A stretch of 5,001 nucleotides of DNA from an uncultured Fidelibacterota bacterium (GTDB lineage Bacteria; Fidelibacterota; Marinisomatia; Marinisomatales; UBA8229): contig CAJXJG010000144.1 of NCBI GenBank assembly GCA_913054425.1, positions 1 to 5,001 on the forward strand. The letters are read 5' to 3'. Within the stretch, counting starts at the first letter, position 1; every line of letters begins with the position of its first letter. Positions 1-5,001 of the stretch are shown one piece after another. A model generated the notes under the pieces. That model worked only from the letters and a program-made list of their open reading frames with translations, ran no database searches and was not told the origin of the DNA. Made by a program: the position numbers and the translations under genes.

Positions 1-557
1 GCGGTAACAATCCCGTCTTGAGGTGATACAATACGTGCTTTGTTCAAATCATCCTCCCTTGATTCAAGGCGGGATCTTGCTTGTGCAAGGGAACTGTTTG
101 CGATTTCGTACGATGCTTGAATTGCCTCCAATTCCTGATCTGATGCCAGATTCTGTTCATACATGGATTCCACACGTTTCTTGCTGGCCAATTCCTGTTT
201 TAACCGTGCTTTCGCAGATCGGACAGAGGACGCAGCCGAATTATAATTAGACAATAATTGTTTCCGATCCAGGGTGATCAAATGCTGACCTTTTTTCACA
301 TGATCCCCTTCCTCCACCGTAATGGAATCTATCCATGCTGAAGAAGTGGCACTGATTTTTACTTCTGTTTCCGGTTGAATCTTTCCACTTGCATTCACTT
401 TATGAATGATCGTTTGGCGAACAATTATTTCCGTTTCCACTTTGATAGCATTATCCTCCTTTTTACCCAAAATCACCACAATCAGTAGGATGAGCAGCGC
501 ACCAATGCCACCGTAAATGATCCACTTTTTCTTTTTGGTTAATTTTTTCTTAGCCAC
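1..557 (-). CDS. HlyD/MacA-type periplasmic adaptor subunit of a tripartite efflux pump (C-terminus beyond window)
   Basis: This is the N-terminal 185 codons of a membrane-fusion (adaptor) protein that would bridge an inner-membrane transporter to a TolC-type channel across the periplasm. It starts with a Lys-rich cytoplasmic stretch (residues 3-11) and one membrane anchor (about 13-30). The first half of a lipoyl-like domain follows (about 63-98), with the typical 'ITVEEGDHVKKGQ' turn. An alpha-helical hairpin comes next (about 100-175, rich in Ala, Arg, Glu and Gln), then the start of the second lipoyl half ('ARIVSPQDGIVT'), a hallmark of the family. The GTG start is chosen because a strong Shine-Dalgarno lies six bases upstream and the Lys-rich/anchor N-terminus begins there. 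It sits 16 bases after the TolC-family gene, so the two are almost certainly co-transcribed. The beta-barrel and membrane-proximal domains are outside the window. MacA-like is most likely, but RND-type adaptors share these features. Confidence 0.9.
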   Translation of the reverse strand, partial: MAKKKLTKKKKWIIYGGIGALLILLIVVILGKKEDNAIKVETEIIVRQTIIHKVNASGKIQPETEVKISATSSAWIDSITVEEGDHVKKGQHLITLDRKQLLSNYNSAASSVRSAKARLKQELASKKRVESMYEQNLASDQELEAIQASYEIANSSLAQARSRLESREDDLNKARIVSPQDGIVT

Positions 558-563
558 TGTTTT

Positions 564-570
564 CTCCTCT
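564..570 (-). promoter_or_regulatory. Ribosome binding site of the adaptor gene
   Basis: The minus strand reads AGAGGAG followed by six bases and then GTG. It is the best Shine-Dalgarno match in the window, lies between the TolC-family stop codon and the adaptor start, and decides the GTG start at 557. Confidence 0.8.
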
Positions 571-573
571 AAA

Positions 574-1899
574 TTATTTATCCGTGTCCAGTGTTCCCAA
601 AAGGGCTTTCAAATTTGCTTGTTCAATATAAGCATCATATTTAGATCGAATCAGAGATGATCTCGCTCGCACTACCGAGACTTGTGCATCCAAAACTTCT
701 AAAATAATTGTGGATCCTTGGGTATATCTCACCTGTGCCAACTTTAAATCCTCGTCGGCAGATACCAGAATAGTTTCATTGATTGGAATAATTTCCTTGT
801 AATTATTCAATTGATCCAACGAACTTTGCAATTGGACGGATAAATCTTGAAGTTGGGTTAAATATTCCGATTCTTGTTTATTTACAGCAATCTTTGCCTG
901 TTGAATTCGAGTACTGATACTGTTCCCTGAAAAGATTGGAATGGATATAGACAGACCTGTATTGAACCGTTTTTGATCATTATAGCTATTGGCAATTGCA
1001 TGACCAAGAGTTTCTGCATTGCCGGAATAACTGGCATTTGCACTAATGGTAGGCAATCGGGATCCTTTGGCAATCTTTGCGCTGAGTTCTGCACTTGTGA
1101 TTTGATATTGTTTTGCTTTAACACTTGGATTGAATTTTTGAATAAGTTCAAATCCAGTTTCAAAATCAGGAATAATCTCCAAGGGTATTTCTACTTCTTC
1201 TATAGAAAAATTTTGATCGGAACCAATTAAACCCATGGCATTTTTCAATGTGCGATATGCATTTTGAAGGTTGGCTTCATTATTTATTACATCTACTTTG
1301 GCTTGGCCAAATCGAACTTCTGCTTTTAATAGATCTGTTTTTTTCGCTGAGCCCAATTCATATTTTTGTTCCGCCAATGCTAACTGCTGTTGTGAACTCA
1401 TGAGATTAGATCGCGCTACAACTAATAGTTGCGAAGCCTTAAAATAATTAAAATAGGTAAATTGTACATTTCGAATAATATTGGTAATCACCTGGCGGTC
1501 AAACTGTTCAGCTATACGATAATTGTTTTTGGCCTGGCGTATGGTATTCCACCAAACACCCCCATCATAAATATTCTGAGATAGAAAAATGCTGGATGAG
1601 GCACTGGTTTGGCTGCTGATATTATCCAGTGTCAACTCCCCCGTTTCTGGATTATAACCCCCTGTCTGTACTGGAAACAGAGACTCGTTCATGTTACCCG
1701 AGAACCGAAGTGATGGCAAAATCCTGCTGTAAGATCCTTTAACTTCTTGTTTGGAAGATTTTAAATCCAATGCTGAGGCTTTCAATGCCTCCTTATTCTT
1801 AAGAGCAATTTCAATTGCCTCCTCCAGAGTATAAGAGAGATTGATCCCAATCATAAAAGGGAGCAAAAATAATATTCGTTTAATAATTATGAAGTCCAT
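574..1899 (-). CDS. TolC-family outer membrane efflux protein
   Basis: This is an outer-membrane channel-tunnel subunit, expected to form a trimer that gives a tripartite pump its exit duct. From ATG 1899 it has 441 residues, normal for the family. A signal peptide covers about residues 1-24 (hydrophobic run after the Lys-Arg pair at 7-8) and lacks a lipobox Cys, so this is not the lipoprotein OprM type. The mature part shows the internal duplication of the OEP fold. Helix-start motifs are 'TLEEAIEIALKNKEAL' and later 'FNPSVKAKQYQI'; strand-entry motifs are 'SRILPSLRFSG' and 'GSRLPTISANASYSG'. The paired signatures 'YELGSAKKTDLLKAE' and 'YTQGSTIILEVLDAQ' are also present. An in-frame GTG at 1920 would add seven residues. 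I prefer the ATG because the signal peptide starts there, but neither start has a good Shine-Dalgarno. It is first in an operon with the adaptor gene; the substrate cannot be told from sequence. Confidence 0.92.
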   Translation of the reverse strand: MDFIIIKRILFLLPFMIGINLSYTLEEAIEIALKNKEALKASALDLKSSKQEVKGSYSRILPSLRFSGNMNESLFPVQTGGYNPETGELTLDNISSQTSASSSIFLSQNIYDGGVWWNTIRQAKNNYRIAEQFDRQVITNIIRNVQFTYFNYFKASQLLVVARSNLMSSQQQLALAEQKYELGSAKKTDLLKAEVRFGQAKVDVINNEANLQNAYRTLKNAMGLIGSDQNFSIEEVEIPLEIIPDFETGFELIQKFNPSVKAKQYQITSAELSAKIAKGSRLPTISANASYSGNAETLGHAIANSYNDQKRFNTGLSISIPIFSGNSISTRIQQAKIAVNKQESEYLTQLQDLSVQLQSSLDQLNNYKEIIPINETILVSADEDLKLAQVRYTQGSTIILEVLDAQVSVVRARSSLIRSKYDAYIEQANLKALLGTLDTDK

Positions 1900-2098
1900 T
1901 TTTACCCAAATGATCAACACCTATTATCTGAAACAGTATTAAAGTTAATATTGTGAGTTATCATTGTATTATTCATCTAATTTACAAAGATTAAATTGAA
2001 TTTTTGTAATGATACGGGATACCGGTGGGTATGTTTCATTCCATTCCCACTTATTTAAAAGAGGTAGGTTTAGTTATCTACTTTCAAAGCAGGATGAG
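1900..2098. other. Intergenic region upstream of the efflux operon
   Basis: These ~200 bases separate the DUF899 stop from the TolC-family start and hold no credible gene. They contain the AT-rich dyad listed separately and a small hairpin at 2019-2032 (ATACC, four-base loop, GGTAT). The small hairpin has no T-tract, so it is a poor intrinsic terminator. The promoter of the efflux operon should lie here. The minus strand is AT-rich with several weak -10-like hexamers between about 1920 and 1975, but none has a convincing -35 partner, so I do not place one. Confidence 0.5.
1982..2009. promoter_or_regulatory. AT-rich inverted repeat, candidate operator of the efflux operon
   Basis: TTACAAA at 1982-1988 is the exact inverted complement of TTTGTAA at 2003-2009. 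The arms extend inward by GATT against AATT, giving 10 matches in 11 with a six-base centre. The dyad ends 83 bases before the preferred TolC-family ATG and sits where a promoter or regulator site would be expected. There is no following T-run, so an operator is more likely than a terminator. The link to a regulator is inference; no regulator gene is in the window. Confidence 0.4.
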
Positions 2099-2099
2099 T
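2090..2099 (+). repeat. Direct repeat copy 1 (CAGGATGAGT)
   Basis: An exact 10-base match to 2731-2740 in the same orientation. On the coding strand it lies directly behind the DUF899 stop codon, overlapping it by one base. Together the two copies bracket the AT-rich DUF899 gene. Confidence 0.4.
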
Positions 2100-2698
2100 T
2101 AAATTATATTTTTACCACCATCATCTAATTTTTCAGGACGTTTCCAATAACTAAATTGAGGAGTCCAGTCATTATCACTTATACCTGCAAGACTAAGAAA
2201 ACTCCAAATTGAACAATAAATATCTCCTGGTCCAAAAGCACAATCATTTTTTCGGTATATTTTGTTATTTTTTCTCTGATATAAAACTGCACCCGGCGCA
2301 TTATCATAATTTTCATCATTAACTTGGTCTTTCATATACTCTTTTCCATTATGAGAGGCCATTTTAAAATTCCAATTTCTATCATTTGCAAACTTACGTT
2401 GTTCTTTTGGAGAATCTTTTGAAACTAAAATAACTGAAATTACTGATTCAAGGTGGGGTAAAAATGAGTTTATACCATCACCCCACAATGTGCAATATCG
2501 ACAACCTTGCCCCATATTATGTATAACCAATAACCTATCCTTATCTTCAAAAAAATCTAACAAATTTGATTTACCATTTAAGGTAGAAAAATCATAGTTT
2601 TTTACTTCTTGTTTTACATTTTCTTTTTGAAGTTTTTGAAGTTCTTGCATTAATTCAAAAATTCTATTTTCTAATTCTCTGATTTTATTATTACTCAT
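2099..2698 (-). CDS. DUF899 family thioredoxin-like protein
   Basis: A 199-residue cytoplasmic protein (no signal peptide) of the DUF899 group, which has a thioredoxin/AhpC-TSA-like fold. The diagnostic block is 'HNMGQGCRYCTLWGDGIN' at 60-77, with a CxxC pair (Cys66, Cys69) placed like a thioredoxin active site. It is followed by 'LVSKDSPKEQRKFANDRNW' (91-109), 'FGPGDIYCSIWSFLSLAG' (155-172) and 'DWTPQFSYWKRP' (177-188), all in the expected order. Residues 4-33 form a short heptad-like coiled coil that may drive dimerisation. The biochemical role of the family is not settled; a thiol redox function is inferred from CxxC. The ATG is supported by AAGGGA six bases upstream. It follows the deiminase gene by 45 bases and could be read through from it. 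Sampled GC is about 29%, clearly below its neighbours, hinting at a separate origin. Confidence 0.88.
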   Translation of the reverse strand: MSNNKIRELENRIFELMQELQKLQKENVKQEVKNYDFSTLNGKSNLLDFFEDKDRLLVIHNMGQGCRYCTLWGDGINSFLPHLESVISVILVSKDSPKEQRKFANDRNWNFKMASHNGKEYMKDQVNDENYDNAPGAVLYQRKNNKIYRKNDCAFGPGDIYCSIWSFLSLAGISDNDWTPQFSYWKRPEKLDDGGKNII

Positions 2699-2712
2699 AT
2701 ATTTTCCCTTAG

Positions 2713-2743
2713 CTTACCCTGCTGCCAATACAGGATGAGTAAG
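2713..2743 (-). other. Bulged intergenic hairpin between deiminase and DUF899 genes
   Basis: CTTAC-CCTG (2713-2721) can pair with CAGG (2731-2734) and GTAAG (2739-2743), leaving a four-base bulge and a nine-base loop. It begins directly after the deiminase stop codon and ends just before the DUF899 ribosome binding site. Lacking a T-tract, it is unlikely to be a strong terminator. It could be an mRNA-stabilising or partial attenuating hairpin between co-transcribed genes. It contains copy 2 of the direct repeat. Confidence 0.35.
2731..2740 (+). repeat. Direct repeat copy 2 (CAGGATGAGT)
   Basis: Identical to 2090-2099 over 10 bases. It lies on the upstream side of the DUF899 gene, just after the deiminase stop codon and within one arm of the bulged hairpin. 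Confidence 0.4.
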
Positions 2744-4381
2744 TTATTCACAAGTGCTAATACATTCTTCCATAGTATCAAATGCTTCAACTCCACAGCA
2801 TCCAGTTATAAACTCTTCACATTCATCGCTATCTTGATTGTAATAGTATGTTGGACATATTCCATCACAAGGACCTACTTCAGGTACAATATAGCATTCT
2901 GCTGGTAATAGCTCTGGGTTACTTATCAAAGATACATAACCTGAATTATTTGCTCGAATCCAATATCCTTTTCCGGGGTGAAGAATCTCTGCTTCCGAAT
3001 AGCCCTCTGGTGTAAAACCATAGATCGTACCCGGGATAATCAATCCGTCAGGATCGTGTATATGTAAAAAATGAAGTGAATTGGTAATACCCGAAATAAG
3101 ATTCCATCCTTCATTCAAACCAATCGTGAGTTCATTAATTGGATTACCAGTAATAGTATTACTGCCAGCTTCATTAAATCTCAACCAGTATCCTTCACCT
3201 TGTATCAAACTTGTTTCGAGGTTATATCCATCATTAAAAGAGTATAAAGTCCCTTCTATTGACTCAGGGAATAGAATAGTGTATGAAGCGTCTTCAACCT
3301 CAAGGGGTAAGCCAATCATATTCCATCCTGCACTATGATCCAATTCCAAACTTGAAATAGGGGTAAATGAAGGCTGGTCATTCGTAATACAATGTGTTCC
3401 GCCACCTGATAGATTCACTTCCGGAGTGAAAAGCAGTATCACATCATACCCAGGAAAAAATGATTCCAGAGTTTCCTGTGCTTCAGTATCCCATTCTGAA
3501 ACATTATAAGCATTTCCGATAATGGCTCCATTTATTTGAAGCCAATTCACATAGATTGCAGGAACGATATATCCATAATAATTTATGTAACCAGGCATAT
3601 CAATTCGAATGACATTAAATCCAGCATTTGCAATGGATACAGCTGCTGCCTCAGAAATCCAGGCATCTTCATCATTTGAATCGGAATATTGAGAAACCAC
3701 TACAGTGGAATCATTGATGAACCTTGCTACACCGTCAATATGGCCCGTGGTGACATCGTACTGAGAATGACCATAAGTCCAGACGATTTGATTGAGACCC
3801 CAGATATCCATAAGAATTACTTCCAGCTCTGTTTGATTCAGGCTTGGGTTTCTGTCGATCCAGCAATCCCAATTTGAGATTAATGTACCTGCACCATTGA
3901 ATTCTAAATTACCCCGTTCCATAATAAAATCAAGGTTTTCGCATTCCATGTTCAACCATTCTGCCATTTGACATGGAATTCCATTATCTTCTTCAAAATC
4001 GTTAACCAAACCACCCCATCCGTCAAATTCCATATTTTGAATGATGAGCTGATCATCTGATTCAGCATAAACAGGACCGTTATCCCTGAGCCAGGCGTTA
4101 TTATGAATTTGAATATGATAGGTCACATCATCAGGATCACCACCCTGGTTTTGTATTTGGTTTTGCGCTTGTGTCAAATGATTTTGGTTCTGAACAATAA
4201 GGTGTACGGATTCATATTCTTGAATTGTACTTATCGTTTCTGCCATTTCAGATCTCATCCAATGTTCAAATTGCAGGGGCCACTGAAGCCAAATTGCATC
4301 CTGAGTTTCCCATTCTGCCGGAATCCGGCGGTCAGCAAACAAAAGACAGACAATGAATAATGGTAAAATGATCTTATACAT
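2744..4381 (-). CDS. Secreted agmatine/peptidyl-arginine deiminase-family enzyme with two SAR406-type repeats and a C-terminal Kunitz-like domain
   Basis: A 545-residue multidomain protein. Residues 1-16 are a signal peptide, so it should be exported. Residues 19-345 match the PAD_porph/agmatine deiminase family, which hydrolyses a guanidino group (agmatine or peptidyl-arginine) to a ureido group and ammonia. Visible signatures are 'RIPAEWETQDAIWLQWP' (19-35), 'WLRDNGPVY' with Asp100, 'ERGNLEFNGAGTLISN' (155-170), 'TGHIDGVARF' with His214 and Asp216, and 'GGGTHCIT' with the catalytic Cys331. The Asp/His/Asp/Cys set is complete. Two repeats follow (about 350-418 and 422-488), each with GWN, GT(L/I)Y.F and G.GYW.R.N. 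Residues 496-544 fit a Kunitz/BPTI fold. The exported location recalls Porphyromonas PPAD more than cytosolic agmatine deiminase, but the substrate cannot be decided from sequence. The ATG is chosen for the signal peptide; its Shine-Dalgarno is weak. The DUF899 gene follows after 45 bases. Confidence 0.9.
   Translation of the reverse strand: MYKIILPLFIVCLLFADRRIPAEWETQDAIWLQWPLQFEHWMRSEMAETISTIQEYESVHLIVQNQNHLTQAQNQIQNQGGDPDDVTYHIQIHNNAWLRDNGPVYAESDDQLIIQNMEFDGWGGLVNDFEEDNGIPCQMAEWLNMECENLDFIMERGNLEFNGAGTLISNWDCWIDRNPSLNQTELEVILMDIWGLNQIVWTYGHSQYDVTTGHIDGVARFINDSTVVVSQYSDSNDEDAWISEAAAVSIANAGFNVIRIDMPGYINYYGYIVPAIYVNWLQINGAIIGNAYNVSEWDTEAQETLESFFPGYDVILLFTPEVNLSGGGTHCITNDQPSFTPISSLELDHSAGWNMIGLPLEVEDASYTILFPESIEGTLYSFNDGYNLETSLIQGEGYWLRFNEAGSNTITGNPINELTIGLNEGWNLISGITNSLHFLHIHDPDGLIIPGTIYGFTPEGYSEAEILHPGKGYWIRANNSGYVSLISNPELLPAECYIVPEVGPCDGICPTYYYNQDSDECEEFITGCCGVEAFDTMEECISTCE
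2750..2896 (-). other. Kunitz/BPTI-like domain at the C-terminus of the deiminase
   Basis: Residues 496-544 carry six cysteines whose spacing matches BPTI Cys5, 14, 30, 38, 51 and 55: gaps of 9, 16, 8, 11 and 4, against 9, 16, 8, 13 and 4 in BPTI. Other conserved features line up: Gly-Pro before the second Cys, aromatic residues and Asn in 'YYYN' (BPTI 21-24), Phe524 (BPTI 33) and Gly527 (BPTI 36). Two further cysteines, 509 and 528, fall at BPTI positions 18 and 37. The position equivalent to the P1 residue is Asp506. Protease inhibition is therefore not assured; a binding or stabilising module is equally possible. Confidence 0.75.
2919..3334 (-). repeat. Tandem GWN-type protein repeats in the deiminase
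   Basis: Residues about 350-418 and 422-488 align with each other: 'AGWNMIGL' with 'EGWNLISG', 'GTLYSFNDGY' with 'GTIYGFTPEGY', and 'GEGYWLRFNEAG' with 'GKGYWIRANNSG'. They are probably beta-rich extracellular modules. I recognise this style from Marinimicrobia secreted proteins, where similar units often precede a C-terminal sorting domain. That is recollection, not a database result. Here the chain ends in the Kunitz-like domain instead. Confidence 0.65.
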
Positions 4382-4401
4382 ATACTAATTTACCCAAGAG
4401 G

Positions 4402-4687
4402 CTACGTTAACAACAAGACAGCTTAAATTGCTGCCAGCACAAAACCACCGTGTAAAACAAGTAACTTCAGAGTCTGATGTGGTGCGCGGTGACCACTTCA
4501 TTGCAAACAAAGCCACAGTCGGTATTTGTACAACCATAAGAATCTAAAAAATATGGGCAGCAGTCCCTTCATCGGACTCGTGGACAATGCGGAATAATGC
4601 AAAGTGAATAAGCATCGTGGATAGAGCAATAAGTGACATCGCTATGGGCAGAAATACGGTGGGTTGTCTTATTGTTGGTTTATTCAT
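4402..4687 (-). pseudogene. Degraded small membrane protein gene (amber stop, frameshift, second stop)
   Basis: From ATG 4687 the frame encodes 47 residues with one hydrophobic segment (about 11-32) and ends '..DEGTAAHIF' at a TAG (4544-4546). Past the stop the same frame continues sensibly as 'ILMVVQIPTVALFAMKW', a second membrane segment. At about 4465-4490 the coding sense moves to the +1 frame, which gives 'KLLVLHGGFVLAAI', a TAA (4423-4425), then 'AVLLLT' and TAG (4402-4404). Joined up, this resembles a small three-helix hypothetical membrane protein family whose members, as I recall them, read HIxQLLM...QxPxxAFFAxKW, so the TAG sits where Gln (CAG) is expected. The start overlaps the end of the upstream broken gene by eight bases (ATGAATAA), the mark of an old operon. 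A shortened 47-residue product could still be made. No function is known to me. Confidence 0.6.
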
Positions 4688-5001
4688 TGTCGGCTGTTAA
4701 AAAGCTAAAAGGTTTTATTACACTCTTTTTTGTTATGGTTAACGAAAAAGATTGATATACCTTCTCCAAGACAGGTCCTAAGTTTTCCGATTTCCTGAAT
4801 TCAAGACCTAACTGTTTACCTTTATGGTTTATGACGTAGTAATGCACCGGCATTCTGAAAACAGCATCGTAATGGGTGTATTTATTTACCCCTTTGAATA
4901 CCACTCAGAATAATATTATCGACAGGTTGGTGTTTTAACCATAAATCACGTTTTCTCCCTTCAGTAAAATCAACAAAGTTGACGCAAATTATGGGGTATC
5001 C
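4680..5001 (-). pseudogene. Frameshifted hypothetical protein gene, 5' end beyond window
   Basis: Two overlapping reading frames look like pieces of one gene. From the window edge a frame runs 39 codons without a stop, including 'VNFVDFTEGRKRDLW' and 'NIILSGIQRGK', and ends at TAA 4882-4884. At that point the +1 frame takes over with 'KYTHYDAVFRMPVHYYVIN' and 'GKQLGLEFRKSENLGPVL', ending at TAA 4680-4682. The second frame's own nearest start is a GTG at 4904 placed directly after a TGA with no Shine-Dalgarno, so it is unlikely to be an independent gene. A single inserted base near 4880-4892, in the AT-rich GGGGTAAATAAATAC stretch, explains the break. I do not recognise the family. The end overlaps the start of the next degraded gene, which supports a former two-gene operon. 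A sequencing error is possible but would have to coincide with the decay of its neighbour. Confidence 0.55.

Noticed and set aside
23..250. 75-codon plus-strand open frame
   Set aside because: It lies entirely antisense to the clearly recognisable adaptor gene and shows no family motif.
882..1230. Two open frames (minus 882-1163 and plus 973-1230) inside the TolC-family gene
   Set aside because: Both are alternative-frame shadows of a gene whose own frame matches the OEP family throughout.
1897..1920. GTG 1920 as start of the TolC-family gene
   Set aside because: It adds seven residues before the signal peptide and has no usable Shine-Dalgarno; the ATG at 1899 places the signal peptide at the N-terminus. 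The upstream start is not excluded.
2019..2032. ATACC/GGTAT hairpin as terminator of the DUF899 gene
   Set aside because: Only five base pairs with no following T-run on the coding strand.
2744..2900. Type IX secretion C-terminal sorting domain on the deiminase
   Set aside because: The tail is cysteine-rich with Kunitz spacing and lacks the beta-strand 'G..V.KL' pattern of such sorting domains.
3081..4360. Plus-strand open frames at 3081-3338, 3689-3877 and 4103-4360
   Set aside because: All are antisense to the deiminase gene, whose frame is supported by catalytic motifs and repeats; none has a ribosome binding site or recognisable domain.
4479..4496. Short palindrome GTGGT...ACCAC
   Set aside because: A five-base stem inside the degraded gene with no T-tract; it is within chance expectation.
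4544..4546. TAG read through as an amino acid (recoded amber, pyrrolysine or suppressor)
   Set aside because: The same gene also has a frameshift and a TAA, and its neighbour is frameshifted, so decay is simpler.
4880..4892. Programmed frameshift at AAATAAATAC
   Set aside because: No typical slippery heptamer for the needed +1 shift, no stimulatory structure evident, and the adjacent gene is degraded.

Overview
The window reads as chromosomal DNA from a marine Gram-negative bacterium, most likely Candidatus Marinimicrobia (SAR406, Neomarinimicrobiota). The main clue is the secreted deiminase at 2744-4381. It carries two 'GWN-(M/L)I ... GT(L/I)Y.F ... G.GYW.R.N' repeats of a kind I associate with extracellular proteins of that lineage. 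A TolC-type outer membrane protein confirms a diderm envelope. Base composition is moderate to AT-rich (about 40% GC by sample counts in the large genes, about 29% in one gene). This lineage call is inference from protein style; no rRNA marker is present.

Every gene lies on the minus strand, so transcription runs from high to low coordinates. Region 4402-5001 holds the remains of two small overlapping genes. One has a frameshift. The other has an amber stop at a likely Gln position, a frameshift and a further stop. Next comes a secreted agmatine/peptidyl-arginine deiminase-family enzyme (2744-4381) that ends in a Kunitz/BPTI-like six-cysteine domain. After a 45-base gap containing a bulged hairpin comes a DUF899 thioredoxin-like protein (2099-2698), noticeably richer in AT and flanked by a 10-base direct repeat.

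A roughly 200-base intergenic region with a strong AT-rich dyad separates these from an export operon: a TolC-family outer membrane channel (574-1899) and, 16 bases downstream, a HlyD/MacA-type periplasmic adaptor (1-557, cut by the window edge). Together these would supply the outer-membrane and periplasmic parts of a tripartite efflux or secretion pump. The inner-membrane transporter (ABC/MacB or RND type) is expected just beyond position 1.

The most unusual item is the single-chain combination of signal peptide, guanidino-group deiminase, two SAR406-style repeats and a Kunitz-like domain with atypical features (Asp at the P1 position and two additional cysteines). I see no RNA gene, CRISPR array, IS element or phage gene.
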